From Corticimicrobacter populi (GTDB lineage Bacteria > Pseudomonadota > Gammaproteobacteria > Burkholderiales > Burkholderiaceae_B), in assembly GCF_003123725.1 (NCBI RefSeq), contig NZ_QETA01000008.1, positions 1-64,000 of the forward strand: a stretch of DNA of 64,000 nt, written 5' to 3'. The notes under the pieces are model-generated. The model did not search any database, had not been told where the DNA came from, and worked only from the letters and a program-made list of their open reading frames with translations. Made by a program: the position numbers and the translations under genes. Below, piece after piece: positions 28,780 to 37,016 of the stretch (positions are counted from its first letter, which is position 1; every line of letters begins with the position of its first letter).

Positions 28780-29904
28780 TTAGATGATTTCAAGTTCGGC
28801 GCGCAAGGCACCCGCCGTCTGCATTGCCTGCAGAATGGACAGCAGATCCTGAGGCGTGGCACCCAGGGCATTGAGTGCATTGACCACATCCGACAACCGG
28901 GTGCTGGTCTTGACCAGTTGCAGGCCACCACCTTCCTGACGCATGCTGATCTCGGTCTGCGGCACCACCACCGTCTGCCCATCGGTAAAGGGGGTATCAG
29001 GCTGGCTGACGGCCGCGCTACGATTGATGACTACTGAAATGTTGCCATGCGCCACGGCCGCTTCATCGATCGTGACATTGCGATTCATGACCACCGAGCC
29101 GGTACGGGCGTTAATGATGACCTTGGCCACCGCCGGAGCGCGCCGCACCTCGATATTCTCGAGCTGGGACAGAAATGCCGGCACAGCCGATGGATCAAGC
29201 GGGCCCCGGATCTGCACCAGTCGACCATCAAGCGCCTGTGCTGCACCAGAGCCGAAGCGCTGATTGATCGCGTTGACTACATTCTGAGTGGTACCGAAAT
29301 CTGAATCCATCATTTCGAGATGGATCAGGCCGTCCTGGGCCAGCATGGTCGGCACGGGGCGTTCGACGATCGCGCCGTTGGAAATACGTCCACCGTTGAG
29401 CTGGTTGACCTGCACGCTGCTGCCCCCCGCAGAGGCACCGGCACCACCAACCAGCATATTTCCCTGGGCAATCGCATAGACTTGCCCATCCACCCCCTTG
29501 AGCGGCGTCATCAGGAGTGTACCGCCACGCAGGCTCTTGGCATTCCCCATCGACGACACCACGACGTCCAGCGTCTGGCCTGGACGGGCAAAGGCTGGCA
29601 GGGTCGTGGTCACCATAACGGCTGCAACGTTCTTGAGCTGCATATTTGTACCAGGCGGCACGGTAATGCCAAGCTGCGACAACATGTTGGTCAGGCTCTG
29701 CTGCGTAAAGGGCGTCTGACGGACTTGGTCGCCACTGCCGTCAAGCCCGACCACCAGTCCATAGCCAATCAGCGGATTGCCGCGCGCCCCCTGGACGTTG
29801 GCCAGATCCTTGATACGTTCAGGCGCAGCTGCAGCAGGCCCCGCCAGCATTGCGGAGAGCAGGATGGACGAGAGGCAGGCGAGAATTCGGTTCCAGGACA
29901 TCAT
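28780..29904 (-). CDS. flgI: Flagellar P-ring protein FlgI
   Basis: Forms the P ring in the peptidoglycan layer around the rod. 374 residues with a cleavable signal peptide (about 1-27, ending AGPAAAAPE). The mature N-terminus [20 protein letters not shown] is strongly conserved. The C-terminus [16 protein letters not shown] to [20 protein letters not shown] is also typical. Two adjacent ATGs; the first is taken. Three bases separate it from flgH. Confidence 0.98.
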   Translation of the reverse strand: MMSWNRILACLSSILLSAMLAGPAAAAPERIKDLANVQGARGNPLIGYGLVVGLDGSGDQVRQTPFTQQSLTNMLSQLGITVPPGTNMQLKNVAAVMVTTTLPAFARPGQTLDVVVSSMGNAKSLRGGTLLMTPLKGVDGQVYAIAQGNMLVGGAGASAGGSSVQVNQLNGGRISNGAIVERPVPTMLAQDGLIHLEMMDSDFGTTQNVVNAINQRFGSGAAQALDGRLVQIRGPLDPSAVPAFLSQLENIEVRRAPAVAKVIINARTGSVVMNRNVTIDEAAVAHGNISVVINRSAAVSQPDTPFTDGQTVVVPQTEISMRQEGGGLQLVKTSTRLSDVVNALNALGATPQDLLSILQAMQTAGALRAELEII

Positions 29905-29907
29905 GGA

Positions 29908-30630
29908 TCAGAAAGGCGAAGCTATCAGGAAAAAGCGCTGCAGCCAGCCCATGGTCTGTACTTCGTCCATGGTGCCCTTGCTGCGGTACTCGATGCGTGC
30001 ATCGGCGACCTGGGTCGAAGATACGGAGTTTGTATTGCCATTGATCGTGCGCGGATCCACCACCCCCGAGAAGCGGACGTACTCACTGCCCCGGTTGATG
30101 GCGATCTGCTTTTCCCCGGCGACCTGCAGATTGCCATTGGGCAATACGCCGATCACGGTGGTCGTGATCGTGCCGGACACAGTGTTGTTGGCACTGCTGT
30201 TGCCTGTACCCTGTGCCTGATTGTTGCCTTCGAGGTCGGTATTCTGCCGATCCCCAAACGCACCTGGCAAAATGGCCGGGGTCGCGCCGAAGGTGACACC
30301 CACCCCTCCAGTACGATTGGTGCTCGTGGAAACACCCTTTGCTGCGTTGGTGCGCTCGTTGAGCACGATCGTCACGATATCGCCCGTGTTGCGCGGCCGG
30401 CGATCCTCGAACAACGGATAGTTGCCATAGGCAGAATTGCTGTAGATCGACCCATTGGGCACTCGCACCTCTGCCAACGGCGGTGGTGGCGGTGCCGTCA
30501 GCGGTCCCACCACGACGGGCTCGGGCGGCACCAGGGCACACCCACCCAGACCCAGAAGGGCGATCCCGCCCAGCAAGGCCAGACGGCGTACTGCATCACG
30601 CCACACCACTGCATTCCACACTGCGATCAT
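29908..30630 (-). CDS. flgH: Flagellar L-ring lipoprotein FlgH
   Basis: Outer-membrane lipoprotein that forms the L ring. About 240 residues. A hydrophobic signal is followed by the lipobox LGLGGC, giving a lipidated cysteine at about residue 31. Family blocks SIYSNSAYGNYPLFEDRRPR, GDIVTIVLNERTNAAKG and GNLQVAGEKQIAINRGSEYV are present. The ATG at 30630 is chosen; a GTG three codons upstream (30639) is possible. It lies between flgG and flgI. Confidence 0.96.
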   Translation of the reverse strand: MIAVWNAVVWRDAVRRLALLGGIALLGLGGCALVPPEPVVVGPLTAPPPPPLAEVRVPNGSIYSNSAYGNYPLFEDRRPRNTGDIVTIVLNERTNAAKGVSTSTNRTGGVGVTFGATPAILPGAFGDRQNTDLEGNNQAQGTGNSSANNTVSGTITTTVIGVLPNGNLQVAGEKQIAINRGSEYVRFSGVVDPRTINGNTNSVSSTQVADARIEYRSKGTMDEVQTMGWLQRFFLIASPF

Positions 30631-30648
30631 GCCCGACACCCGCCTGTC

Positions 30649-31434
30649 TTACAGTTGCGTCAAGCGCGCCAGCATCTGGTCTGACGTCGAGACGGCCTTG
30701 CTGTTGATTTCGTAGGCCCGCTGGGTCGTGATCATGTTGACCAGTTCCTCGGCCACGTTGACGTTGGACGTTTCAAGGTATTCCTGTGCCAGCGTACCGG
30801 CACCATCGAGACCGGGCTGCAGGACATTGGCCGGACCGGACGAATCTGTTTCGAGATACAGGTTCTGGCCGATGCTTTGCAAGCCAGTCGGGTTGATGAA
30901 GGTCGCCACTTGCAACTGGCCTACCTGCACACTGGCACCTGCGGCACCAGGCTGGGTCACGGATACCGTGCCGTCCTTGCCGATCGTCATCGTCAGTGCA
31001 TTGTCGGGAATATTGATCGGCGGCTGAATCACGTAACCACCGGCCGTGACAAGCTGTCCATTCTGGTCTTTCTGAAGTGCGCCATCGCGGGTATAGGCCA
31101 GCGTACCATCCGGCATCTCGACTTCGAAGAAGCCACGGCCCTCGATCGCCACATGCATTTCGTTACCCGTCTGATTCAGATTGCCATCAGTCTGAACCCG
31201 AGCTACGGCTACCACGCGCGCGCCCGTACCCAGCTGCAGGCCGGATGGCAACTGGTTGGCATCCCCAACCTGGGCCCCCGGCTGGCGCAGGGTCTGGTAC
31301 ATCAGGTCTTCGAACACGGCACGTGAGCGCTTGAAGCCATTGGTACTGACGTTGGCCAGGTTGTTGGAGATGACGTCCATCCCCATTTGCTGGGTTTCCA
31401 GCCCGGTCTTGGCAATCCAGAGCGAACGGATCAT
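30649..31434 (-). CDS. flgG: Flagellar distal rod protein FlgG
   Basis: Builds the distal rod that crosses periplasm and outer membrane. 261 residues, as usual. N-terminus [20 protein letters not shown] followed by [20 protein letters not shown], the rod-hook motif. C-terminus [20 protein letters not shown], the conserved pairing helix. Its length and the high similarity of both ends to FlgG separate it from FlgF. Confidence 0.97.
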   Translation of the reverse strand: MIRSLWIAKTGLETQQMGMDVISNNLANVSTNGFKRSRAVFEDLMYQTLRQPGAQVGDANQLPSGLQLGTGARVVAVARVQTDGNLNQTGNEMHVAIEGRGFFEVEMPDGTLAYTRDGALQKDQNGQLVTAGGYVIQPPINIPDNALTMTIGKDGTVSVTQPGAAGASVQVGQLQVATFINPTGLQSIGQNLYLETDSSGPANVLQPGLDGAGTLAQEYLETSNVNVAEELVNMITTQRAYEINSKAVSTSDQMLARLTQL

Positions 31435-31480
31435 GATTGCTTTACTCCATTGGAGCCCGCAGTACGGGCATCAGTATTCA

Positions 31481-32242
31481 TCAATTGGAAGGGGACAGAA
31501 TGCCATTGGCGCGCTGAGCGTTGCCATCGGCGTGCTGGATTACCTTCATCTGCATTTCAAAACGGCGGGCATTGTTGATCATGCCCACCATGGCTGCGGC
31601 CGGATTGACATTGCTGCCCTCCAGAGCACCCGAGACAATGCCAATGGCAGGATCATTGGGTAGCGGTCCGGCAGCTTGTCCATTGGGCCCTGGCGGAGGA
31701 CGGAACAAGCCATCATCACCCCGCACCAGCTCACCCGGACCAGCGTTGACACGCTTGATCTGCCCAAGCGCCACAACATCGTTTGGGGGGTCACCCGCAC
31801 CCAGCGCCACCAGCGTCCCATCGGTGGAAAAGGTCAGACGCGCGCGTTCCGGGACATCGATCGGCCCACCGTCGGCAGACACCACCGGATAACCCTGGGT
31901 CGTACGCAGTACGCCGTCGACACCGACCTGGAAACTGCCTGCCCGTGTATAGGCTTCACCATTGGGCGTCTGTACGGCAAACCACCCCTGCCCGGCTACG
32001 GCCACATCCAGCTCCCGGCCCGTGGTCTGCAGCACTCCCTGCGAAAAATCCGCACCAGGGGTGGTCATGACGGTTGCCACACGAGTCGGCAACCCATCAC
32101 CGACGATAGGCACAGCACGGTACGCCGCGATTTCGGCGCGAAACCCTGGCGTATTGATATTGGCCATGTTGTTGCTGAGGGCGGCCTGGCTCTCCAGGGA
32201 CCGCGCCGCACCACCAGCCGCCGTGAACAGAATGCGGTCCAT
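31481..32242 (-). CDS. flgF: Flagellar proximal rod protein FlgF
   Basis: Rod component placed between FlgC and FlgG. 253 residues. N-terminus MDRILFTAAGGAARSLESQA and LSNNMANINTPGFRAEIAAY give the rod motif. The C-terminal MVGMINNARRFEMQMKVIQH helix is the conserved end. Positioned between flgE and flgG as in other bacteria; 2 bases after flgE. Confidence 0.96.
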   Translation of the reverse strand: MDRILFTAAGGAARSLESQAALSNNMANINTPGFRAEIAAYRAVPIVGDGLPTRVATVMTTPGADFSQGVLQTTGRELDVAVAGQGWFAVQTPNGEAYTRAGSFQVGVDGVLRTTQGYPVVSADGGPIDVPERARLTFSTDGTLVALGAGDPPNDVVALGQIKRVNAGPGELVRGDDGLFRPPPGPNGQAAGPLPNDPAIGIVSGALEGSNVNPAAAMVGMINNARRFEMQMKVIQHADGNAQRANGILSPSN

Positions 32243-32244
32243 GC

Positions 32245-33453
32245 TCAGCGCATCGTGACCAGCGTCTGCATGATCTGGTCTTGCGTCTTGATCGTCTGCG
32301 CATTGGCCTGATAGGTACGCTGCGCGATGATCATGTTGACCAACTCCTGGCTCATGTCGACATTCGACTCTTCGATGGAGCTACCCTTGATGACGGCCAG
32401 GCCATTGGTACCCGGCTGCCCCAAGTTTGCAGGACCGGATGCCGAGGTCTCGACCCAGGCATTGCCGCCACGCGGTTGCAGCCCCTGCAGGTTGTTGAAG
32501 TCAGCCAGCGCCAGGATACCGATGACGCGGTTCTGGTCATTGGTGTACTTGGCCACGATCGTGCCATCGCGATCGACCGACACGCTGGCGTATTCACCAG
32601 TGGCATAACCATCTTGCAGCAGGTTGGCGCTGGCTTCGCCACCGAACTGGGTAGCGTTGTTGAAGTTCGTGGCGATGCTCAGCGGTGCTGCAGGCGAGGT
32701 CGTGCCGCCAGGCGTCGCGAAAGTCAGCGTCTGATTGCCGCCCGAGAGCAGCGTCCCTTCATTGTTGAAGGTCATCTGAAAAGATGCCGGCGTCATCGGG
32801 TCAGATCCCAGGTAAGGATAGACATCCCATACGCTGTTGCCACCAGCGGCATCGCGCTTGGCAAAATACAACTTCATGTTGTGGGCGTTGCCCAGCGAAT
32901 CGTATACCGTGCGCTGTTCCGCCTTGGTGTAGGTGCTGGCATCATCGGCATCGAATACCGGTGTGGCAGGCACAACACTGGCATTCGCATCCAGCGTCAG
33001 CTTGGATGCCGTCAGCGTGGTCGTTGCGCGGGGAGCGATATTCTCAACAGGTACGACCAGCGGCACGGGATCCGTACCGACTGCCCCGCCCTGGTACCCC
33101 GTGAGCTGATGCCCCTGGATATTGACGATATTGTGGTCCTTGTCCTTGAAGAACTGACCGTTGCGGGTATACATCACGGCACCACTGGTATCTACCACAC
33201 GGAAAAAGCCCTTGGGGCCATCGATGGCCATATCGAGCTCACCACCGCTACTGGTGATATTGCCGGTCGTGAAGCGCTGGCTCACACCCGTGAACTGCAC
33301 ACCCAGGCCCACACGAGAGCTGGCATATACGTCTGCGAAGGTAGCCGAGCCGGCCTTGAAACCGACCGTGCCGGAGTTGGCGATGTTGTTGCCAATGACG
33401 TCCAGATTCTGCGACGCGGCGTTCAGGCCGCTCAAACCTTGTCCGAAACCCAT
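32245..33453 (-). CDS. flgE: Flagellar hook protein FlgE
   Basis: Subunit of the hook, the flexible joint. 402 residues. N-terminus MGFGQGLSGLNAASQNLDVI with NNIANSGTVGFKAGSATFAD, and C-terminus SNVDMSQELVNMIIAQRTYQ, are the D0 helices that pair in the hook core. The middle part has D1/D2 beta domains. Length is typical. It follows flgD after a 98-base gap that carries the hairpin at 33505-33533. Confidence 0.98.
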   Translation of the reverse strand: MGFGQGLSGLNAASQNLDVIGNNIANSGTVGFKAGSATFADVYASSRVGLGVQFTGVSQRFTTGNITSSGGELDMAIDGPKGFFRVVDTSGAVMYTRNGQFFKDKDHNIVNIQGHQLTGYQGGAVGTDPVPLVVPVENIAPRATTTLTASKLTLDANASVVPATPVFDADDASTYTKAEQRTVYDSLGNAHNMKLYFAKRDAAGGNSVWDVYPYLGSDPMTPASFQMTFNNEGTLLSGGNQTLTFATPGGTTSPAAPLSIATNFNNATQFGGEASANLLQDGYATGEYASVSVDRDGTIVAKYTNDQNRVIGILALADFNNLQGLQPRGGNAWVETSASGPANLGQPGTNGLAVIKGSSIEESNVDMSQELVNMIIAQRTYQANAQTIKTQDQIMQTLVTMR

Positions 33454-33504
33454 GATTGAACCTCTTGATTACCTTGATTGTTGGACCCTTCCAGCCTGGC
33501 ATGA

Positions 33505-33533
33505 CCATCATGTCGCTGCCGACGACATGATGG
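33505..33533 (-). other. Hairpin in the flgD-flgE spacer
   Basis: Perfect 11-bp inverted repeat CCATCATGTCG/CGACATGATGG with a 7-nt loop. It sits in the only sizeable gap inside flgB-flgJ. No T-run follows on the minus strand, so it may protect or separate the message upstream of flgE rather than terminate it. Confidence 0.55.
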
Positions 33534-33551
33534 ACTGCCCGACCGGACTCA

Positions 33552-34253
33552 TTACATGATCTTGCGGATATCGAACAGGCTGACCTGCTTGCCCATGCCA
33601 AGATCCAGTTTCAAACCATCAGCGGTGTACACCACGCTGCGCACGCCACCAGCGGTGAGCGCCTCGGCAAGGACTTCCTTGCCTTCTGCATCCACAGCCG
33701 TGATCTTGACTTCATACTGTCCATCAGGGACAGCCTCGCCCAGATCGTTCTTGCCATCCCAGTCCACCGATACCACACCGATCTGCTGGTTCTCAAGCTC
33801 GATGGTACGCAGCACCTGTCCACTGGAATCCGTAATCTGCACCGTGGTTTTTGCCGCCGGGGCCATGAAATCGATGCCAAATTGCGTCGCCTCGCGCAGA
33901 GATGGGTCGTTCGGATTGCTGCCAACCTTGACCGCCGTGCCGGGAATCAGCACACTCTTGCCGATCAGGCTGGTAGCCTGCATCGACTGCCCGATATCGA
34001 TCTGCCCGCTCAGCGACAGCAAGGTATTATTGAGCTGATTGATGCCATTGACCGTCGACAGTTGTGCCATCTGCGACGTGATCTGGTCATTGTCCATCGG
34101 GTTGAGCGGATCCTGATTCTGCAGTTGAGTCACCAACAGCGTCAGAAAACGGTCCTGGGTTTCCTTGAGAATAGCCTCGTTCTGCGCAGCAGCCAGCCGC
34201 ATCGCGGCACCACTGTTGTTGACTACGGTATTGCTGGTATCTGTTGTCGCCAT
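33552..34253 (-). CDS. flgD: Flagellar hook-capping protein FlgD
   Basis: Temporary cap needed for hook polymerisation. 233 residues. The N-terminal region (ILKETQDRFLTLLVTQLQNQ, DPLNPMDNDQITSQMAQLST, VNGINQLNNTL) is highly conserved. The C-terminal part has the FLIPAPER/Tudor-like beta domains (WDGKNDLGEAVPDGQYEVKI). It lies between flgC and flgE. Confidence 0.97.
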   Translation of the reverse strand: MATTDTSNTVVNNSGAAMRLAAAQNEAILKETQDRFLTLLVTQLQNQDPLNPMDNDQITSQMAQLSTVNGINQLNNTLLSLSGQIDIGQSMQATSLIGKSVLIPGTAVKVGSNPNDPSLREATQFGIDFMAPAAKTTVQITDSSGQVLRTIELENQQIGVVSVDWDGKNDLGEAVPDGQYEVKITAVDAEGKEVLAEALTAGGVRSVVYTADGLKLDLGMGKQVSLFDIRKIM

Positions 34254-34282
34254 GAGGGAATCCTTACTCGGCTTGCGCCGTC

Positions 34283-34702
34283 TTACTGTCCGATCGTCAA
34301 GGTACGCTGCATCAGCGACTTGGCTGTATTGAGCACTTCAACATTGGCCTGATAGGAACGCGATGCGGCAATCATATTGACCGTTTCCGCTACGACATCC
34401 ACGTTGGGCATGGCCACATAGCCCTGGGCATCGGCCATGGGGTGCCCAGGGTTGTATTCCATCCGCAGGGGAGATGTGTTGTCCTGAATCACACCGGCAA
34501 CGGCCACGCCACCGACTTCCTGACCATAAGGTTGGCCTGCTGCAGGGGCAACCTGGAAAACGACCTGGCGAGCCCGATAGGGTTGCCCATCGGGACCTGC
34601 AACACTGTCGGCATTGGCCATATTGCTGGCCGACACATTCATGCGCTGCGACTGGGCCGCCATGGCCGAACCCGCGATATCGAAAATACTCATCAGGGGC
34701 AT
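34283..34702 (-). CDS. flgC: Flagellar proximal rod protein FlgC
   Basis: Rod component next to FlgB. 139 residues: [20 protein letters not shown] and [20 protein letters not shown] at the N-terminus, [20 protein letters not shown] at the C-terminus. Two ATGs in frame; the one at 34702 is chosen because AAAGGA stands 8 bases before it, while the ATG three codons later has no binding site. 18 bases after flgB. Confidence 0.97.
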   Translation of the reverse strand: MPLMSIFDIAGSAMAAQSQRMNVSASNMANADSVAGPDGQPYRARQVVFQVAPAAGQPYGQEVGGVAVAGVIQDNTSPLRMEYNPGHPMADAQGYVAMPNVDVVAETVNMIAASRSYQANVEVLNTAKSLMQRTLTIGQ

Positions 34703-34720
34703 ACTTTCAATCCTTTGTCA

Positions 34721-35140
34721 TCATTGCGACTGCAGCGCAGACTGCAACGACTTGATCCGGCCCGACATGACGGTCAGACCCGTCTGGTAGCGCAGCGTGT
34801 TGTCTGCGAACTGCACACGTTCAACATCCATGTCGACCGTATTACCATCCAGGCTGGGCTGCAGCGGCTGGCGATACAGGAGCGTTTCGGGCCCGCCCGT
34901 GCTATGTGCCTTGGCCGGAATATGCCGCGAGGACGTCAGCGCCAGACTGACATCCGGCAGACGGCGGCTGCCTTCCATGGCCTGCTGCATCGCATCGCTG
35001 AACGAAAAGTCGCGCGCCTTGTAGCCGGGCGTATCGGCATTGGCAATATTGGACGACAATACTTCCTGGCGTTCTGCGCGCAGGCCGATGGCTTTCTGAT
35101 GAAAGCCGAAATGCTCGTTGATGCGATCCAGTACAGGCAT
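34721..35140 (-). CDS. flgB: Flagellar proximal rod protein FlgB
   Basis: First rod component after FliE. 139 residues: MPVLDRINEHFGFHQKAIGL, LSSNIANADTPGYKARDFSF and the C-terminal DMDVERVQFADNTLRYQTGL. The ATG at 35140 with GGAG upstream is chosen; an open frame 30 codons longer exists but has no FlgB similarity. First gene of flgBCDEFGHIJ, divergent from flgA across about 134 bases in which no promoter box was recognised with confidence. Confidence 0.97.
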   Translation of the reverse strand: MPVLDRINEHFGFHQKAIGLRAERQEVLSSNIANADTPGYKARDFSFSDAMQQAMEGSRRLPDVSLALTSSRHIPAKAHSTGGPETLLYRQPLQPSLDGNTVDMDVERVQFADNTLRYQTGLTVMSGRIKSLQSALQSQ

Positions 35141-35274
35141 GGATACTCCGCTCAATCCCTTTTGTAACAACACCCTTTGCAAGGCATGTCTACTTTTACG
35201 ACTTATGAATCTTACGTAGCCATTATGCAATGCAATCCCGCAAACAAGCCTGAATTTCCCCGTTTGTTTGAAAA

Positions 35275-36015
35275 ATGCCTCATTGCCACCACTTCTACAC
35301 TCGTTTCATGCTGATACAACGCCTGCTTGGAGCCCTCCTTTTCCTGGCCGCATGCCTACCCTTGACCGTCCGGGCCGCCCCTGCCGCCGCTGAGTCTGAA
35401 TTAGCCACACGTATCCATGAGGCCATCGCATCCCATCTCCAGCAGGAAACCCAGAACCTGCCCGGACACATCGAAGTCGTACCCGAGATTCCCGACCTGA
35501 CCCGTTACTCAGACTGCGATGAACTGAGCATCACACGCTCTGGCGGCTCGCGCCTGCGCAGCAGGATGTCGATCGGGGTACGCTGCCTGGCACCAACGAA
35601 CTGGACACTGTACGTGCCCACCCAGATCAGCCTGATCGGCACCTACTACGTCACCACCCGGACACTGCAGCCTGGTGACGCTGTAACTGCCGATGCGCTT
35701 TCGCCACAGGAAGGCGAATTGCTTGGCTTGCCCGATGACGCCGTCATGGACCCGGCTCAGGCCGTCGAAACATCGGCACGCCAGCGTATTCCCGCTGGAC
35801 AGCCGCTCCGGCTGGGCTCGTTGCGACATGCTGACTCCGTATTACGAGGCCAGTCCGTGCGTCTCATCGTCCGGGGCTCAGGATTTGTCGTCACCGGCGA
35901 AGGACAGGCGATGGCCGATGCCTCTCCTGGCAGCCGTGTCCAGGTGCGAGCAGCGTCAGGACAAATCGTGACCGGCGTGGTGCTGGATGCCAGGACTGTC
36001 GAGATTCCGCTCTGA
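35275..36015 (+). CDS. flgA: Flagellar basal-body P-ring formation protein FlgA
   Basis: Periplasmic chaperone for P-ring assembly. About 246 residues with a signal peptide (RLLGALLFLAACLPLTVRAA). The C-terminal SAF-like domains follow: GTYYVTTRTLQPGDAVTADA, RQRIPAGQPLRLGSLRHADS, DASPGSRVQVRAASGQIVTG. No good ribosome binding site is seen for either in-frame ATG (35275 or 35308). The second would give a more normal signal peptide. First of the plus-strand flgA-flgM-flgN group. Confidence 0.94.
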   Translation: MPHCHHFYTRFMLIQRLLGALLFLAACLPLTVRAAPAAAESELATRIHEAIASHLQQETQNLPGHIEVVPEIPDLTRYSDCDELSITRSGGSRLRSRMSIGVRCLAPTNWTLYVPTQISLIGTYYVTTRTLQPGDAVTADALSPQEGELLGLPDDAVMDPAQAVETSARQRIPAGQPLRLGSLRHADSVLRGQSVRLIVRGSGFVVTGEGQAMADASPGSRVQVRAASGQIVTGVVLDARTVEIPL

Positions 36016-36069
36016 AGGGATCCACCGGGTCCGTCAGTATCCAAGAATATTTTTTCACCTTTGTTACTC

Positions 36070-36096
36070 TAAAGAATCCCGCAATCTCTCCGTTAT
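36070..36096 (+). promoter_or_regulatory. Sigma-28 (FliA) promoter of flgMN
   Basis: TAAAGAAT (36070-36077), then 11 bases, TCCGTTAT (36089-36096), which is TAAA-N15-TCCGTTAT. This fits the FliA consensus in spacing and most bases and lies 58 bases upstream of the flgM start, in the flgA-flgM gap. Confidence 0.72.
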
Positions 36097-36153
36097 GTAT
36101 GGCAAGACCCATGATCTGCCATACAATCGACGCGCAAGCGCTTGGAGATAACC

Positions 36154-36477
36154 GTGAAAGTTCTGCCTACACTCGCCTCAGTGACACCGGCTGCCGACCG
36201 GGCGCTGAACCGTGCGCAGTCGTCGGCGGCTGAATACGCCCGCTCCAATTCCGCCACGCAACACCAAGCCGGCCAGACAACAGCGCAAGGCAACAGCGCG
36301 CCGGTTACGCTGAGCTCTGCCTCGCGTGCCATCCTGGCCCAGCAGTCTCCTGCCCAGGATATCGACCAGGCCAAAGTCGCCCGAGTCCTCGCTGCCATCA
36401 AGGCCGGCGAGTTCAAGATCGACTCATCGCGGATTGCCGACAACCTGATCGACAACATCCGCGAACTCCATCGCTGA
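36154..36477 (+). CDS. flgM: Anti-sigma-28 factor FlgM
   Basis: Holds FliA (sigma-28) inactive until it is exported through the finished hook. 107 residues, mostly disordered, with the conserved C-terminal sigma-binding region DQAKVARVLAAIKAGEFKID and SSRIADNLIDNIREL. The GTG at 36154 (GGAG 6 bases upstream) is preferred to a TTG four codons earlier. It has its own sigma-28-like promoter, which gives the usual feedback, and is followed by flgN. Confidence 0.95.
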   Translation: MKVLPTLASVTPAADRALNRAQSSAAEYARSNSATQHQAGQTTAQGNSAPVTLSSASRAILAQQSPAQDIDQAKVARVLAAIKAGEFKIDSSRIADNLIDNIRELHR

Positions 36478-36482
36478 CTACC

Positions 36483-36962
36483 ATGACCGCAAACACGATC
36501 CAGGATCTCTCAACCGCGCTTTCTCAGGAAGCCGAATTGGTCGAACAGTTCGTGGATGTGCTGCTCCAGGAGTCCGACCTCCTGAACGGTGTCGACACCC
36601 TGCTTGAACTCAATCAGATCGCAGAAAAGAAACAGATCTTCGCCGATCGCCTCGAAGACAGCACAAGGCAGCGCATCGAGATCCTCCAGTCTCTCGGCCT
36701 TGCCGCCGACAATCCCGAATCGCCCTCTACTGCCGCACTTGAGCACGAAGAAATCAAGGCTGGCTGGGATCGACTGATGACAGCCGCCGGCAAGGCAGCC
36801 GAACAGAACCGTCATAACGGCATCATCATCAATGTACATCGACAGTACATTGATGATTCTCTGGCCGCCATGCGCAAAACGCAACGCAGCAACCAACTGT
36901 ACGACGCACAGGGCAAGACCAAGGCGATACGCCAGCGACGGCCGGGTCAGATCGCTGGCTGA
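36483..36962 (+). CDS. flgN: FlgK/FlgL export chaperone FlgN
   Basis: Cytoplasmic helical chaperone that delivers FlgK and FlgL to the export gate. 159 residues, almost all helical, with ALSQEAELVEQFVDVLLQES and LDLINQIAEKK-like ELNQIAEKKQIFADRLEDST. It lies 5 bases after flgM, as in most flagellar systems. A hairpin follows the stop codon. Confidence 0.94.
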   Translation: MTANTIQDLSTALSQEAELVEQFVDVLLQESDLLNGVDTLLELNQIAEKKQIFADRLEDSTRQRIEILQSLGLAADNPESPSTAALEHEEIKAGWDRLMTAAGKAAEQNRHNGIIINVHRQYIDDSLAAMRKTQRSNQLYDAQGKTKAIRQRRPGQIAG

Positions 36963-36967
36963 ACTTC

Positions 36968-36988
36968 CCATGCCAAGTCGGCATGGGC
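36968..36988 (+). terminator. Hairpin after flgN
   Basis: Perfect 8-bp inverted repeat CCCATGCC/GGCATGGG with a 5-nt loop, starting 5 bases after the flgN stop and between convergent flgN and flhF. The T-run is weak on both strands. Confidence 0.55.
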
Positions 36989-37016
36989 TTGCTGCTGCCT
37001 TTGGAGACAGGCGTAC

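Noticed and set aside
35141-35230. 30-codon N-terminal extension of flgB
   Set aside because: FlgB similarity begins at MPVLDRINEHF, which has its own GGAG; the extension resembles nothing.
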